A stretch of DNA of 64,000 nucleotides from Elizabethkingia sp. YR214. Its GTDB lineage: Bacteria > Bacteroidota > Bacteroidia > Flavobacteriales > Weeksellaceae. Location: positions 124,001 through 188,000 of the forward strand of contig NZ_QBUH01000004.1 in the NCBI RefSeq assembly GCF_003058195.1, in the 5' to 3' direction. The notes below the pieces were generated by a model. The model was not told the DNA's origin. It was given only the letters and a program-made list of their open reading frames with translations, and made no database searches. Each line of letters begins with the position of its first letter. Position 1 is the stretch's first letter. Below are positions 17,998-24,913 of this stretch, in pieces. A program made the position numbers and the translations under genes.

Positions 17998-18528
17998 TTA
18001 AGGAGGGCCTACTGTAAAAATTACCCGTGCCTGATAATTTGCCGCCGGAACAGTGACCGATACACCGCTTAGTCTTAGCTGTATTCCGATATTATTATAA
18101 GCTGCCAGCGCCAGTACAGCCGTAATGCGGAATAGCTCAATATCGGTTTGGGTAAGCGGAATGTAATTATCCTTTCCACCTGTAATGCTACACAATACAC
18201 AGAGTGTCGTTCCGTCATCTGTGCGTTTGGCAGCTAAAGCTAGTGCATTGTTCCATGTAGGGTTTGGGACATAACGTACAGAAACCTTACCGGTTCCCAG
18301 TAATAAAGGAACGCTTATGGTAAGTAAGATCTGGTTGGTGAGACTTTCGTAGGTTCCTGCATAATTAGTTCCTGCTTCAGTAATATGAGGAATATTGACT
18401 GTCCAGTCATTGCCTCCAATAATTAAAGTTTGTGCTTTTGTATTATTTGCACCAAGTACTAAAATAAAGAGTAGGAAATATCTAAAGAAAGTTGTACGAT
18501 GAAATATTGGTTGTGGATGTAATCTCAT
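17998..18528 (-). CDS. Secreted protein, possible minor/tip subunit of a surface fibre
   Basis: Exported protein of 176 aa; signal peptide about 1-32 ending TKAQ. The mature part is beta-rich and begins TLIIGGNDWTVNIPHITEAG. A Cys pair in LCVLC near 118-121 is unusual among its neighbours. It ends with the alternating strand NYQARVIFTVGPP, resembling the C-terminal donor strand of pilins. Last gene of a five-gene unit, 11 bp after the previous stop. Position at the end of a pilin-chaperone-barrel-pilin operon suggests a tip or minor subunit. No family recognised. Confidence 0.7.
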   Translation of the reverse strand: MRLHPQPIFHRTTFFRYFLLFILVLGANNTKAQTLIIGGNDWTVNIPHITEAGTNYAGTYESLTNQILLTISVPLLLGTGKVSVRYVPNPTWNNALALAAKRTDDGTTLCVLCSITGGKDNYIPLTQTDIELFRITAVLALAAYNNIGIQLRLSGVSVTVPAANYQARVIFTVGPP

Positions 18529-18539
18529 TTTTCAAAATT

Positions 18540-19076
18540 TTATTCAGTAATGGTATAAGTAATAACAACCGGTGTATTGCTTTGCGTTATAAGGTTGGAG
18601 TAAGTATTAATAACCAGTGATAATGTAAGTTGATGTCCATTGTTGGTTCCGTTACCTGTATAAGCCCCGCCAATGCCACTGATAATAGTAATGGGAGAGG
18701 TTGTAAGCGTTACTAAACCTGCAGAGGTTCCCATTGTACCGCCGCCTGCGCCAGTCGCTGCACCAGCTTGTAGTTTTATATCGACACCAGCGATAGTCTG
18801 GTTTACAGAAGCTGTTATTCTTCTGCTAAGGCCACCTGCTGCAATGGCAGAAGTATAGTTAATCCATTTAGAGGTATTAGCTGCCGGACTTACAATTGGC
18901 CTTCCTGCTTCTGTGGGTGGAACAAAACTAAGTGTAATGTTACCGGCTGGTTCTATATCCATTAAGGTAACAACTGGAAGTGTAACAATTGCTCCCTTGC
19001 TTCCTGTCGTTTGAGAGAAAACATGATCGGACATAATTATGGCAATGATAATGAATGAGCAACGGATGACTTTCAT
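18540..19076 (-). CDS. Pilin-like secreted subunit (second copy)
   Basis: Exported protein of 178 aa; signal peptide about 1-21. Clearly homologous to the 192-aa protein at 22709: both have VxLxDIEPxxNITLxFxxPTEAG near the start, a W/L-x-NYTS strand, VDIKxxA, a GxGGGTxGT loop, ISGIGxAYTGxGxNNGHxLT, and a final VVITYTITE-type strand. The Gly/Ala-rich beta-sandwich with alternating last strand is pilin-like. Overlaps the preceding barrel gene by 4 bp (ATGA), so translation is coupled. Function inferred from context. Confidence 0.75.
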   Translation of the reverse strand: MKVIRCSFIIIAIIMSDHVFSQTTGSKGAIVTLPVVTLMDIEPAGNITLSFVPPTEAGRPIVSPAANTSKWINYTSAIAAGGLSRRITASVNQTIAGVDIKLQAGAATGAGGGTMGTSAGLVTLTTSPITIISGIGGAYTGNGTNNGHQLTLSLVINTYSNLITQSNTPVVITYTITE

Positions 19077-21823
19077 TTTGTTTTTTTCGTTTCGTTATAC
19101 TCTACCTTTACAGCTTCCTGTTGATATCTGACTTCAGTCTGCTGCTTGGTGATATTAATATTAATTTCTTTAGCTTCTGAAGCTTTTAGCGTAAATCTGA
19201 AATTGTCTGAAGCTATTTTGTAGCGTTTATTCAGCCCGTTTCTGTATAATTTTACAACCCATTCCCCGGGACGAAGATAGGTGAAGCTAAAGTCTTCCCC
19301 TATAGCACACATTTTTCGATAAACCTGATCCCCGCTGGATGCTTCTATAATAATGCTTTCTCCTTTTTTCTCTGATTTTGGAGAGTCCGATACAGGTTGG
19401 CTGTCTTTATCGATTTCGTTTAGCCGTACATGTCCTCGAATGTTTGAGGCTCCGGTTAGTCCAAAGTTGAATATATTTTCTTTGTTTGTAAGACTTACGG
19501 CAGCTGGCAGATTGATATCGGATATATCATCTATATCCGTTGTGGAGCGGTCTATTTCAAGAAAATAATCTCCCGGGACAATATTTTTAAAGCTGAAATT
19601 TCCATCCTTGTCAGTTACTGATAAATGAGTTCCCAGCATAAGTCGTATACCGTCAGTCTTTTTTACACCCAGATTGCTGATATGTCCTGTTAGCGTTGTA
19701 TATTCGGCAATCTTCTGAATAGGAATATTCATTCGGAGTGTATAACGCAGGGAGAATATAAAATCTTTATTTCCAAGCTCTCCGCGCTGCAGGGCGTAAC
19801 GTCCGGAAATATCCAGATCGTGGTTGAGGAAAAGACGCTGATGAAAAAGAACTTCGAATAAATTTCGGTCTTTGAAGTACTCTTCCGGGATATAATTGTT
19901 CTGATAAAATAAGCTTAGATAATTATTATCTGTGAACCTGCTGGTGATTCGGGCCCCGTAATAAATTTGTCTCTGATTCTTTAAAAGATAACGGGAAGTT
20001 AATCCATAACTTCCGAATAGATTAAAAGAAGTCTTGAATTTTTCAAAACTGATATTGGCTGTGTAAAAACTAGAATTACCGCTGAAGCCTGTAAGGTAAT
20101 TGTCGGTCTTGCCGAATTGTCCTTCCAGATTCAGCTGAAATATTCCTATTTGTTGGTCTATGCTGATTTTAAAGAACTTTTCGTTGTAGTTAAATTGCTT
20201 CTGTGGCAAACGATCTTCATATTTTTGAAAGCCATTATAAAACATAATATTTCCAGTTTTCATATAGCGATAATTCAGGCCATACTGGAAAAATTTACGA
20301 TAAGGAGCTGCCATTAATAAAGTGTCCCGCTGAAAGTTTTTAGCATCCTGTATATAGCTGGCAAATAAATTGAATTTATTCGAAAACCTGTATTGCAGAT
20401 TTCCATTTATGTTACTGGTGTTGTTGAAGTATCCTGCAAATTTAGGGCTAGCCCTCATGTACATTATACTCCCACTTACTTTTGCATAGTTGGCCTGTGC
20501 TTGTAATAGGTAACCTGTCCCTTCGGTAATACTGTTTTTACTGTAGGCAAATTCTCCCTGTAATTCAATATTTTTCAAAACAGTTAGCTTTCCTGCAAGA
20601 TAAGGAAGATGAGTGTTAGACTCCAGAAGCATGCTACCTGTACTTGGACCCGTGTTGTCTTTTTGTGGTGTTTTATAAAGATAACCAGCAGTCAATTCTG
20701 CTGTTCTTTTGAATCTGAATTTCGTATAAATATTAAACTCATCTTTAATATCGCGGAAAAATCTGGGATGATTGTAAAATCCACCTATTGAAATATTTTT
20801 GAAATCATAACGAAGCTCTGCACCACGCCCATAACGTGCAAATTCCGTCAGAAAAGATGAGGAATAAGTTTTGTCACCTATATGAAAGAAAAGATTATCA
20901 TTTTTATAATTAATAAAATATTCCTCATACTGAGTAAATGCACTAAATTCTACAGGGTTAGCAGTTACAGCACGGAATTCCAGTATATCTCTGTTTTCTT
21001 TACTCAGGCTGCCTTTTCCGTAGATTTCTCCCTGAAATCCATCGTTGTAAACTCCTCTGTTGCGCATTCCGATAAAGGATACCGAAGCAGATACCGGAAA
21101 TCGGTAATAGATGTCATCTTCCACAGGATTTACCGATATAATCCTTGTTGTAGAATAGGCTGTGAGGTTCTGTGTATTAGCTGATCGTGCAGATAAGTTC
21201 AGGTTCAGGTATTCATTTTTTCCAAGTTTAGGATCAGTAATTTTACTTACAGTGACAATTTTACTTTCTCCCGGTTGTAAAGTCAATTTGGGATCTATAT
21301 CCATTGTCGTATTCTGTGAGCAGGCAAGAGTTAAATTTTCAGTAACATTTCCATTATTTTTCAAAAGAAATGTAGCATTAACCTTTTCTCCAGCTTTTAC
21401 AAATTCAGGAATGTTTAAGCTGGTAAGAGAGATTTTTCGCTGTTCAGAGATTACAATCTCTAAAGTCCTGACGAATTCATTATTGCCGGGATTGGTTTTG
21501 TCGGTGCCACGTATTGTAAGGGTGTAGACTCCTTTTGGTATTTCGGATGCAATCCTCAAAGCTACCAGATACAAGGAATGTTCTCCGGCATCAATACTCA
21601 GATTATCTTTAGTGGTAATGGGTGTGATATAAGGCGTAGAGGATTCGATCCCGATATCATAAACCTTATGTACAGAAGTATTATTTTCTATAGGAAAAGA
21701 TACAGAGGTGGCTGTTCCCGGTAACAGACTATCTTTTTTATGAATAAATTCTTGAGTTTGTTTTTGTGAAAATAGAAGTGCCGGAAATAGAATGAGAAGA
21801 TATAACAGTGTTTTTTTAATCAT
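19073..21823 (-). CDS. Usher-like outer-membrane beta-barrel with Ig-like domains
   Basis: Outer-membrane protein of 916 aa. Signal peptide 1-19. Two N-terminal Ig-like beta-sandwiches at about 20-225 resemble NEW3-type domains (VKAGEKVNATFLLKNNGNVTEN). A long array of amphipathic strands at about 240-715 forms a predicted barrel with aromatic-rich strands. Two C-terminal carboxypeptidase-regulatory-like sandwiches lie at about 715-800 (GIRLMLGTHLSVTDKDGNFSF) and 815-900. Barrel plus periplasmic sandwich domains parallels fimbrial ushers, though no usher signature is recognisable. Overlaps the chaperone-like gene by 8 bp and the next pilin by 4 bp. Usher role is inference. Confidence 0.7.
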   Translation of the reverse strand: MIKKTLLYLLILFPALLFSQKQTQEFIHKKDSLLPGTATSVSFPIENNTSVHKVYDIGIESSTPYITPITTKDNLSIDAGEHSLYLVALRIASEIPKGVYTLTIRGTDKTNPGNNEFVRTLEIVISEQRKISLTSLNIPEFVKAGEKVNATFLLKNNGNVTENLTLACSQNTTMDIDPKLTLQPGESKIVTVSKITDPKLGKNEYLNLNLSARSANTQNLTAYSTTRIISVNPVEDDIYYRFPVSASVSFIGMRNRGVYNDGFQGEIYGKGSLSKENRDILEFRAVTANPVEFSAFTQYEEYFINYKNDNLFFHIGDKTYSSSFLTEFARYGRGAELRYDFKNISIGGFYNHPRFFRDIKDEFNIYTKFRFKRTAELTAGYLYKTPQKDNTGPSTGSMLLESNTHLPYLAGKLTVLKNIELQGEFAYSKNSITEGTGYLLQAQANYAKVSGSIMYMRASPKFAGYFNNTSNINGNLQYRFSNKFNLFASYIQDAKNFQRDTLLMAAPYRKFFQYGLNYRYMKTGNIMFYNGFQKYEDRLPQKQFNYNEKFFKISIDQQIGIFQLNLEGQFGKTDNYLTGFSGNSSFYTANISFEKFKTSFNLFGSYGLTSRYLLKNQRQIYYGARITSRFTDNNYLSLFYQNNYIPEEYFKDRNLFEVLFHQRLFLNHDLDISGRYALQRGELGNKDFIFSLRYTLRMNIPIQKIAEYTTLTGHISNLGVKKTDGIRLMLGTHLSVTDKDGNFSFKNIVPGDYFLEIDRSTTDIDDISDINLPAAVSLTNKENIFNFGLTGASNIRGHVRLNEIDKDSQPVSDSPKSEKKGESIIIEASSGDQVYRKMCAIGEDFSFTYLRPGEWVVKLYRNGLNKRYKIASDNFRFTLKASEAKEININITKQQTEVRYQQEAVKVEYNETKKTK

Positions 21824-22616
21824 TCTTAATTTCTAATTCTACATTGAGGGCGAAAGCATTTTCATCCTCATCTGTTGCTATAATTGCAGCATTGTATTTA
21901 TCGGGTGGCAGCTTACTGATATCTATATAAAATGTTTTAGAGGTATCTGGTAGTAATCCCATAGGAAGGCTGGAAAAATTACCTATTTTTTGGCCGCTCT
22001 TTTTACTGTATATATCAACAGAGGTTGCTAACTTGCAGTATAAAGCACCATTATTGGCTATAGCAATATTTAAAAAACGTTTATCTGCTTTTTTATCTAC
22101 TTTTATACCTTCAAATTTAAGCTCCGGTTTTATATTTTCCGTTTTGTAATCCGTAATAATCTGAATAGCATAGCGTACTACTGATGTAATATTTACGCCC
22201 ATTTTAGCATCACTGGGTTTTATATCGTCTATAGGTTCTACAATAAGAACACTCCAATAGCTGCCAGGATGCTGTATGTTGTCCGGGATCAGAATTTCAT
22301 AATAAACATCTGTTTTTTCTCTAGCTTTTAGGGCTACTGTATTGGTATTGAGTTTTATCCAATCTGCGTTGGTCTTGCTGTTGGTGTGTATAGAACTATA
22401 AGTAATGGTTCCATCGGATTTGTAACTAAAATCCTGTGGAAATATTTTTACATTCTGAGTTGTATTACCTGTATTTTCTATTGCAATCTTTCCCTTGTAG
22501 ATTTGTCCATTTTCTACTTTATAAGTATGGCTAAGTCCGTTGAGAATGACAAGTCCAGCCTGCATATATCCTAGGTGTAGGATAAAGGCAATAGTAAATA
22601 AGATACGCTTTTGCAT
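21816..22616 (-). CDS. Periplasmic chaperone-like two-domain protein
   Basis: Exported protein of 266 aa; signal peptide about 1-20. Two Ig-like domains: about 21-130 (QIYKGKIAIENTGNTTQNVK, VALKAREKTDVYYEILIPD, HPGSYWSVLIVEP) and 145-262 (LNIAIANNGALYCKLATSV, LLPDTSKTFYIDIS, LPPDKYNAAIIATD). The L-shaped two-sandwich plan, and a first domain that ends in a WSVLIVEP-type strand, recall PapD-like chaperones. It also recalls the DUF916/DUF3324 architecture of WxL loci. Placed between the first pilin-like gene and the barrel gene, as in chaperone-usher operons. Function inferred. Confidence 0.7.
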   Translation of the reverse strand: MQKRILFTIAFILHLGYMQAGLVILNGLSHTYKVENGQIYKGKIAIENTGNTTQNVKIFPQDFSYKSDGTITYSSIHTNSKTNADWIKLNTNTVALKAREKTDVYYEILIPDNIQHPGSYWSVLIVEPIDDIKPSDAKMGVNITSVVRYAIQIITDYKTENIKPELKFEGIKVDKKADKRFLNIAIANNGALYCKLATSVDIYSKKSGQKIGNFSSLPMGLLPDTSKTFYIDISKLPPDKYNAAIIATDEDENAFALNVELEIKND

Positions 22617-22708
22617 AAAAAGAATATTAGGGTATATAAAGACATGAAAATTTTAGAAGAAATCGCTAGTGCTATTTCTTCTTGCTGGTGCAACGGAGTT
22701 TCTGGCTA

Positions 22709-23287
22709 CTAGTTGTCGGAAATTGTATAAGTTACAGTAGCTACTACAGATGCTTTCGCTTCCAAGTCTCCATAAGAGGCTACTGAACCAGCTGTACTAC
22801 CATAGTTTAAAGCATAAGTAAGGTTGTGGCCATTATTAACCCCGTCACCTGTATAAGCACTACCTATTCCGGAAATAATTGTTTGGTCTGTAGCACTTAG
22901 TATAAGCTGAGCAGCAGGAGTACCACGTGTGCCTCCACCAGAACCAGAGGCAGCTGCAGCTGTTACTTTAATATCAACCCCGGGAACTACTGCTGTCAGT
23001 TTTACCGTAACATTTCGGGTAGGATCGGCAATGGATTTTACTGATGAATAATTGAGCCATAAGGTAGTATTTGGACTTGGTGCAACAAGTGGCTGGCCAG
23101 CTTCGGTAGGAGCTGTAAATGCTAATGTTATATTTTTGCTTGCGGAAGGTTCTATATCCAGCAATGCTACTTCCGGGATAGTAATTCCAATAGTGTGATT
23201 ATCAGTATTAGTATCCTGTGCTTTTACATTAACAGATATTGCAATAAGCACAATGGATAATGGTAAGGAATAATTCAGTTTTTTCAT
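22709..23287 (-). CDS. Major pilin-like secreted subunit
   Basis: Exported protein of 192 aa; signal peptide 1-23 ending VKAQ. Beta-rich, Gly/Ala/Ser/Thr-rich mature domain with ITIPEVALLDIEPSASKNIT, LWLNYSSV, a GSGGGTRGT loop, and final strand ASVVATVTYTISDN. Homologous to the 178-aa protein at 18540. First gene of the unit; a 92-bp spacer separates it from the chaperone-like gene, compared with overlaps downstream, as when a main structural subunit needs higher expression. No classical -7 box was found close upstream. Confidence 0.75.
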   Translation of the reverse strand: MKKLNYSLPLSIVLIAISVNVKAQDTNTDNHTIGITIPEVALLDIEPSASKNITLAFTAPTEAGQPLVAPSPNTTLWLNYSSVKSIADPTRNVTVKLTAVVPGVDIKVTAAAASGSGGGTRGTPAAQLILSATDQTIISGIGSAYTGDGVNNGHNLTYALNYGSTAGSVASYGDLEAKASVVATVTYTISDN

Positions 23288-24007
23288 ATTGTTTGTATTT
23301 GATTGTATTGTGAGGTGAATATAATTAATTTTTCATTAATAATTATTTTTTTTTAAATTATATATTCTTTTTTTACTTTATGTATTGTTTATTATTGTTG
23401 TGGTAATGTATTATGAGTAAAAATATATTAATTATTTTAGCAAAGGATAAGGAAGCTATAAGCTTTCTATCTGCCTGATCATCGTAGTCATAAAGGGTTG
23501 AAACTATATATGAAGCAAAATACCAACTTTTATAATTGCGAAATAAAAGTTCCCTAAAATAGTGGTACAAAAAGGTTATGTTGGAAATTATCCCTAATAT
23601 TGCAGTACAATTCTGGTATAAGGCAGGCTTTTTCAGCTGCTTGAGATATGCCTGAAAAGAATTTTAATACTAACAATACCCATAAGGACATGCTAATTTA
23701 ATTTCAATCAACTAAAACATAGAGTGAATCTACTGTTAAATCTATTGTTTAGCAGAAGCATTGCTTAATAATGTAGTGATTGTGAAATTAGTTTCCGTTA
23801 TTCTGTTTTACCTGTAGTTTATTATTTCAGTTATATGTTTTTTGGTTCACCAATGCCGAAAATTATAATCAGCATTTCTCAGAATTTTATATAATATTTT
23901 TTATCAGGTATTCACAAGTACAGGTACTTGCTTTCACAGAAAATAGTACTGCAGATTAAGCTTTGCATTTATGAATAATCAAATCAAATTTTAAAATTCA
24001 TTATTTA
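23288..24007. other. 720-bp divergent intergenic region
   Basis: No credible gene. It separates the fibre operon from a methyltransferase gene. A 9-bp perfect inverted repeat AACTTTTAT/ATAAAAGTT lies at 23525-23533/23543-23551, about 240 bp upstream of the pilin gene. A compact palindrome lies at 23915-23930. A 65-codon minus-strand frame at 23373-23570 looks spurious. Confidence 0.5.
23915..23930. promoter_or_regulatory. Palindromic operator candidate upstream of the methyltransferase
   Basis: CAAGTAC-AG-GTACTTG, perfect 7-bp arms around 2 bp, ending 77 bp before the ATG at 24008. Fits a dimeric repressor site; the regulator is unknown. Confidence 0.35.
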
Positions 24008-24808
24008 ATGAAAGCATATAATAATAACAATAAATTAAGTGAAAATCATAATCAACAAGTATGGGATCAGCTATCCAGTATGGACTGCGAATGGTCCAGA
24101 CCTGTAAGTTCCGAAATTATTAATGCAGCTCGTGAAGGAGAGTGGGAGGTACGTTTAACCCATGATCCGTTACCGGAAGGCTGGTTGGATAACGTAGTAG
24201 GAATGAAAATTCTGTGTCTTGCCTCTGCAGGTGGACAACAGGCACCGATTCTTGCAGCAGCAGGTGCTGAAGTTACTGTCTTTGATATTTCCGAAAACCA
24301 ACTAGATAAAGATCGTTTGGTTGCAAAACGTGATCATCTTAACCTGGAAATAGTACAGGGAGATATGCGGGATTTGAGTATGTTTGAAAATGAAAGTTTT
24401 GACTGCATTTTCCATCCGATATCTAATCTGTATATTCCAGATGTACAGCCAGTATGGAACGAATGCTTCCGAGTTTTAAAGGCAGGAGGAAAATTGCTTA
24501 GTAGTTTTTACAATCCGATTTTGTTTGTGGCTGATCGTAATCCGGAATATCTGCAGCAAGGAGTGATAAAACCCCGGTATAAAATCCCGTTTTCAGACCT
24601 TACGGATATTGATGAAGAGGCTCTGCAAGCTAAGAAAGAAAAGAATGAAGCCTTAACTTTCGGACACAGTTTGTCCCAATTAATAGGAGGGCAGTTAGAA
24701 TCCGGATTTCTGATCAAAGGTTTTCACGAGTCTTTTGCACCAGTGCCCAGATTTTTGATTGAGAAGTATATGCCTGGTTTTTTAGCAACCTGGTCTGTAA
24801 AGCTGTAA
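24008..24808 (+). CDS. Class I SAM-dependent methyltransferase
   Basis: Cytoplasmic methyltransferase of 266 aa. SAM-binding motif I is MKILCLASAGGQQAPILAAAG near 68-88, with acidic VFDISENQ ending strand 2 and DCIFHPISNLYI at motif IV. The loop after strand 1 reads ASAGGQ rather than DxGxG, a variant seen in methyltransferase-11 proteins of this kind. The substrate is unknown. Stands alone, with a palindrome upstream and a terminator downstream. Confidence 0.85.
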   Translation: MKAYNNNNKLSENHNQQVWDQLSSMDCEWSRPVSSEIINAAREGEWEVRLTHDPLPEGWLDNVVGMKILCLASAGGQQAPILAAAGAEVTVFDISENQLDKDRLVAKRDHLNLEIVQGDMRDLSMFENESFDCIFHPISNLYIPDVQPVWNECFRVLKAGGKLLSSFYNPILFVADRNPEYLQQGVIKPRYKIPFSDLTDIDEEALQAKKEKNEALTFGHSLSQLIGGQLESGFLIKGFHESFAPVPRFLIEKYMPGFLATWSVKL

Positions 24809-24835
24809 GTCTATACTCTGAGAAGTATATATTAT

Positions 24836-24869
24836 AAAGAGGATGTCTTTTAAAACATCCTCTTTTTTA
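24836..24869 (+). terminator. Bidirectional terminator
   Basis: Eleven-bp stem AAAGAGGATGT/ACATCCTCTTT with T6. It serves the methyltransferase and the convergent TonB receptor. Confidence 0.88.
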
Positions 24870-24913
24870 TTAAGATCTGCTTGGATTAAATTTCGAATAT
24901 AGCATTGAATTTG

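Noticed and set aside
21816-22616. WxL-locus DUF916/DUF3324 identity for the chaperone-like gene
   Set aside because: Shares the two-sandwich plan, but there is no WxL partner protein and the setting is Gram-negative with an outer-membrane barrel; kept as an alternative only.
23373-23570. 65-codon minus-strand frame upstream of the fibre operon
   Set aside because: Aromatic/Lys/Asn-rich product typical of translated AT-rich spacer; no signal or family features.
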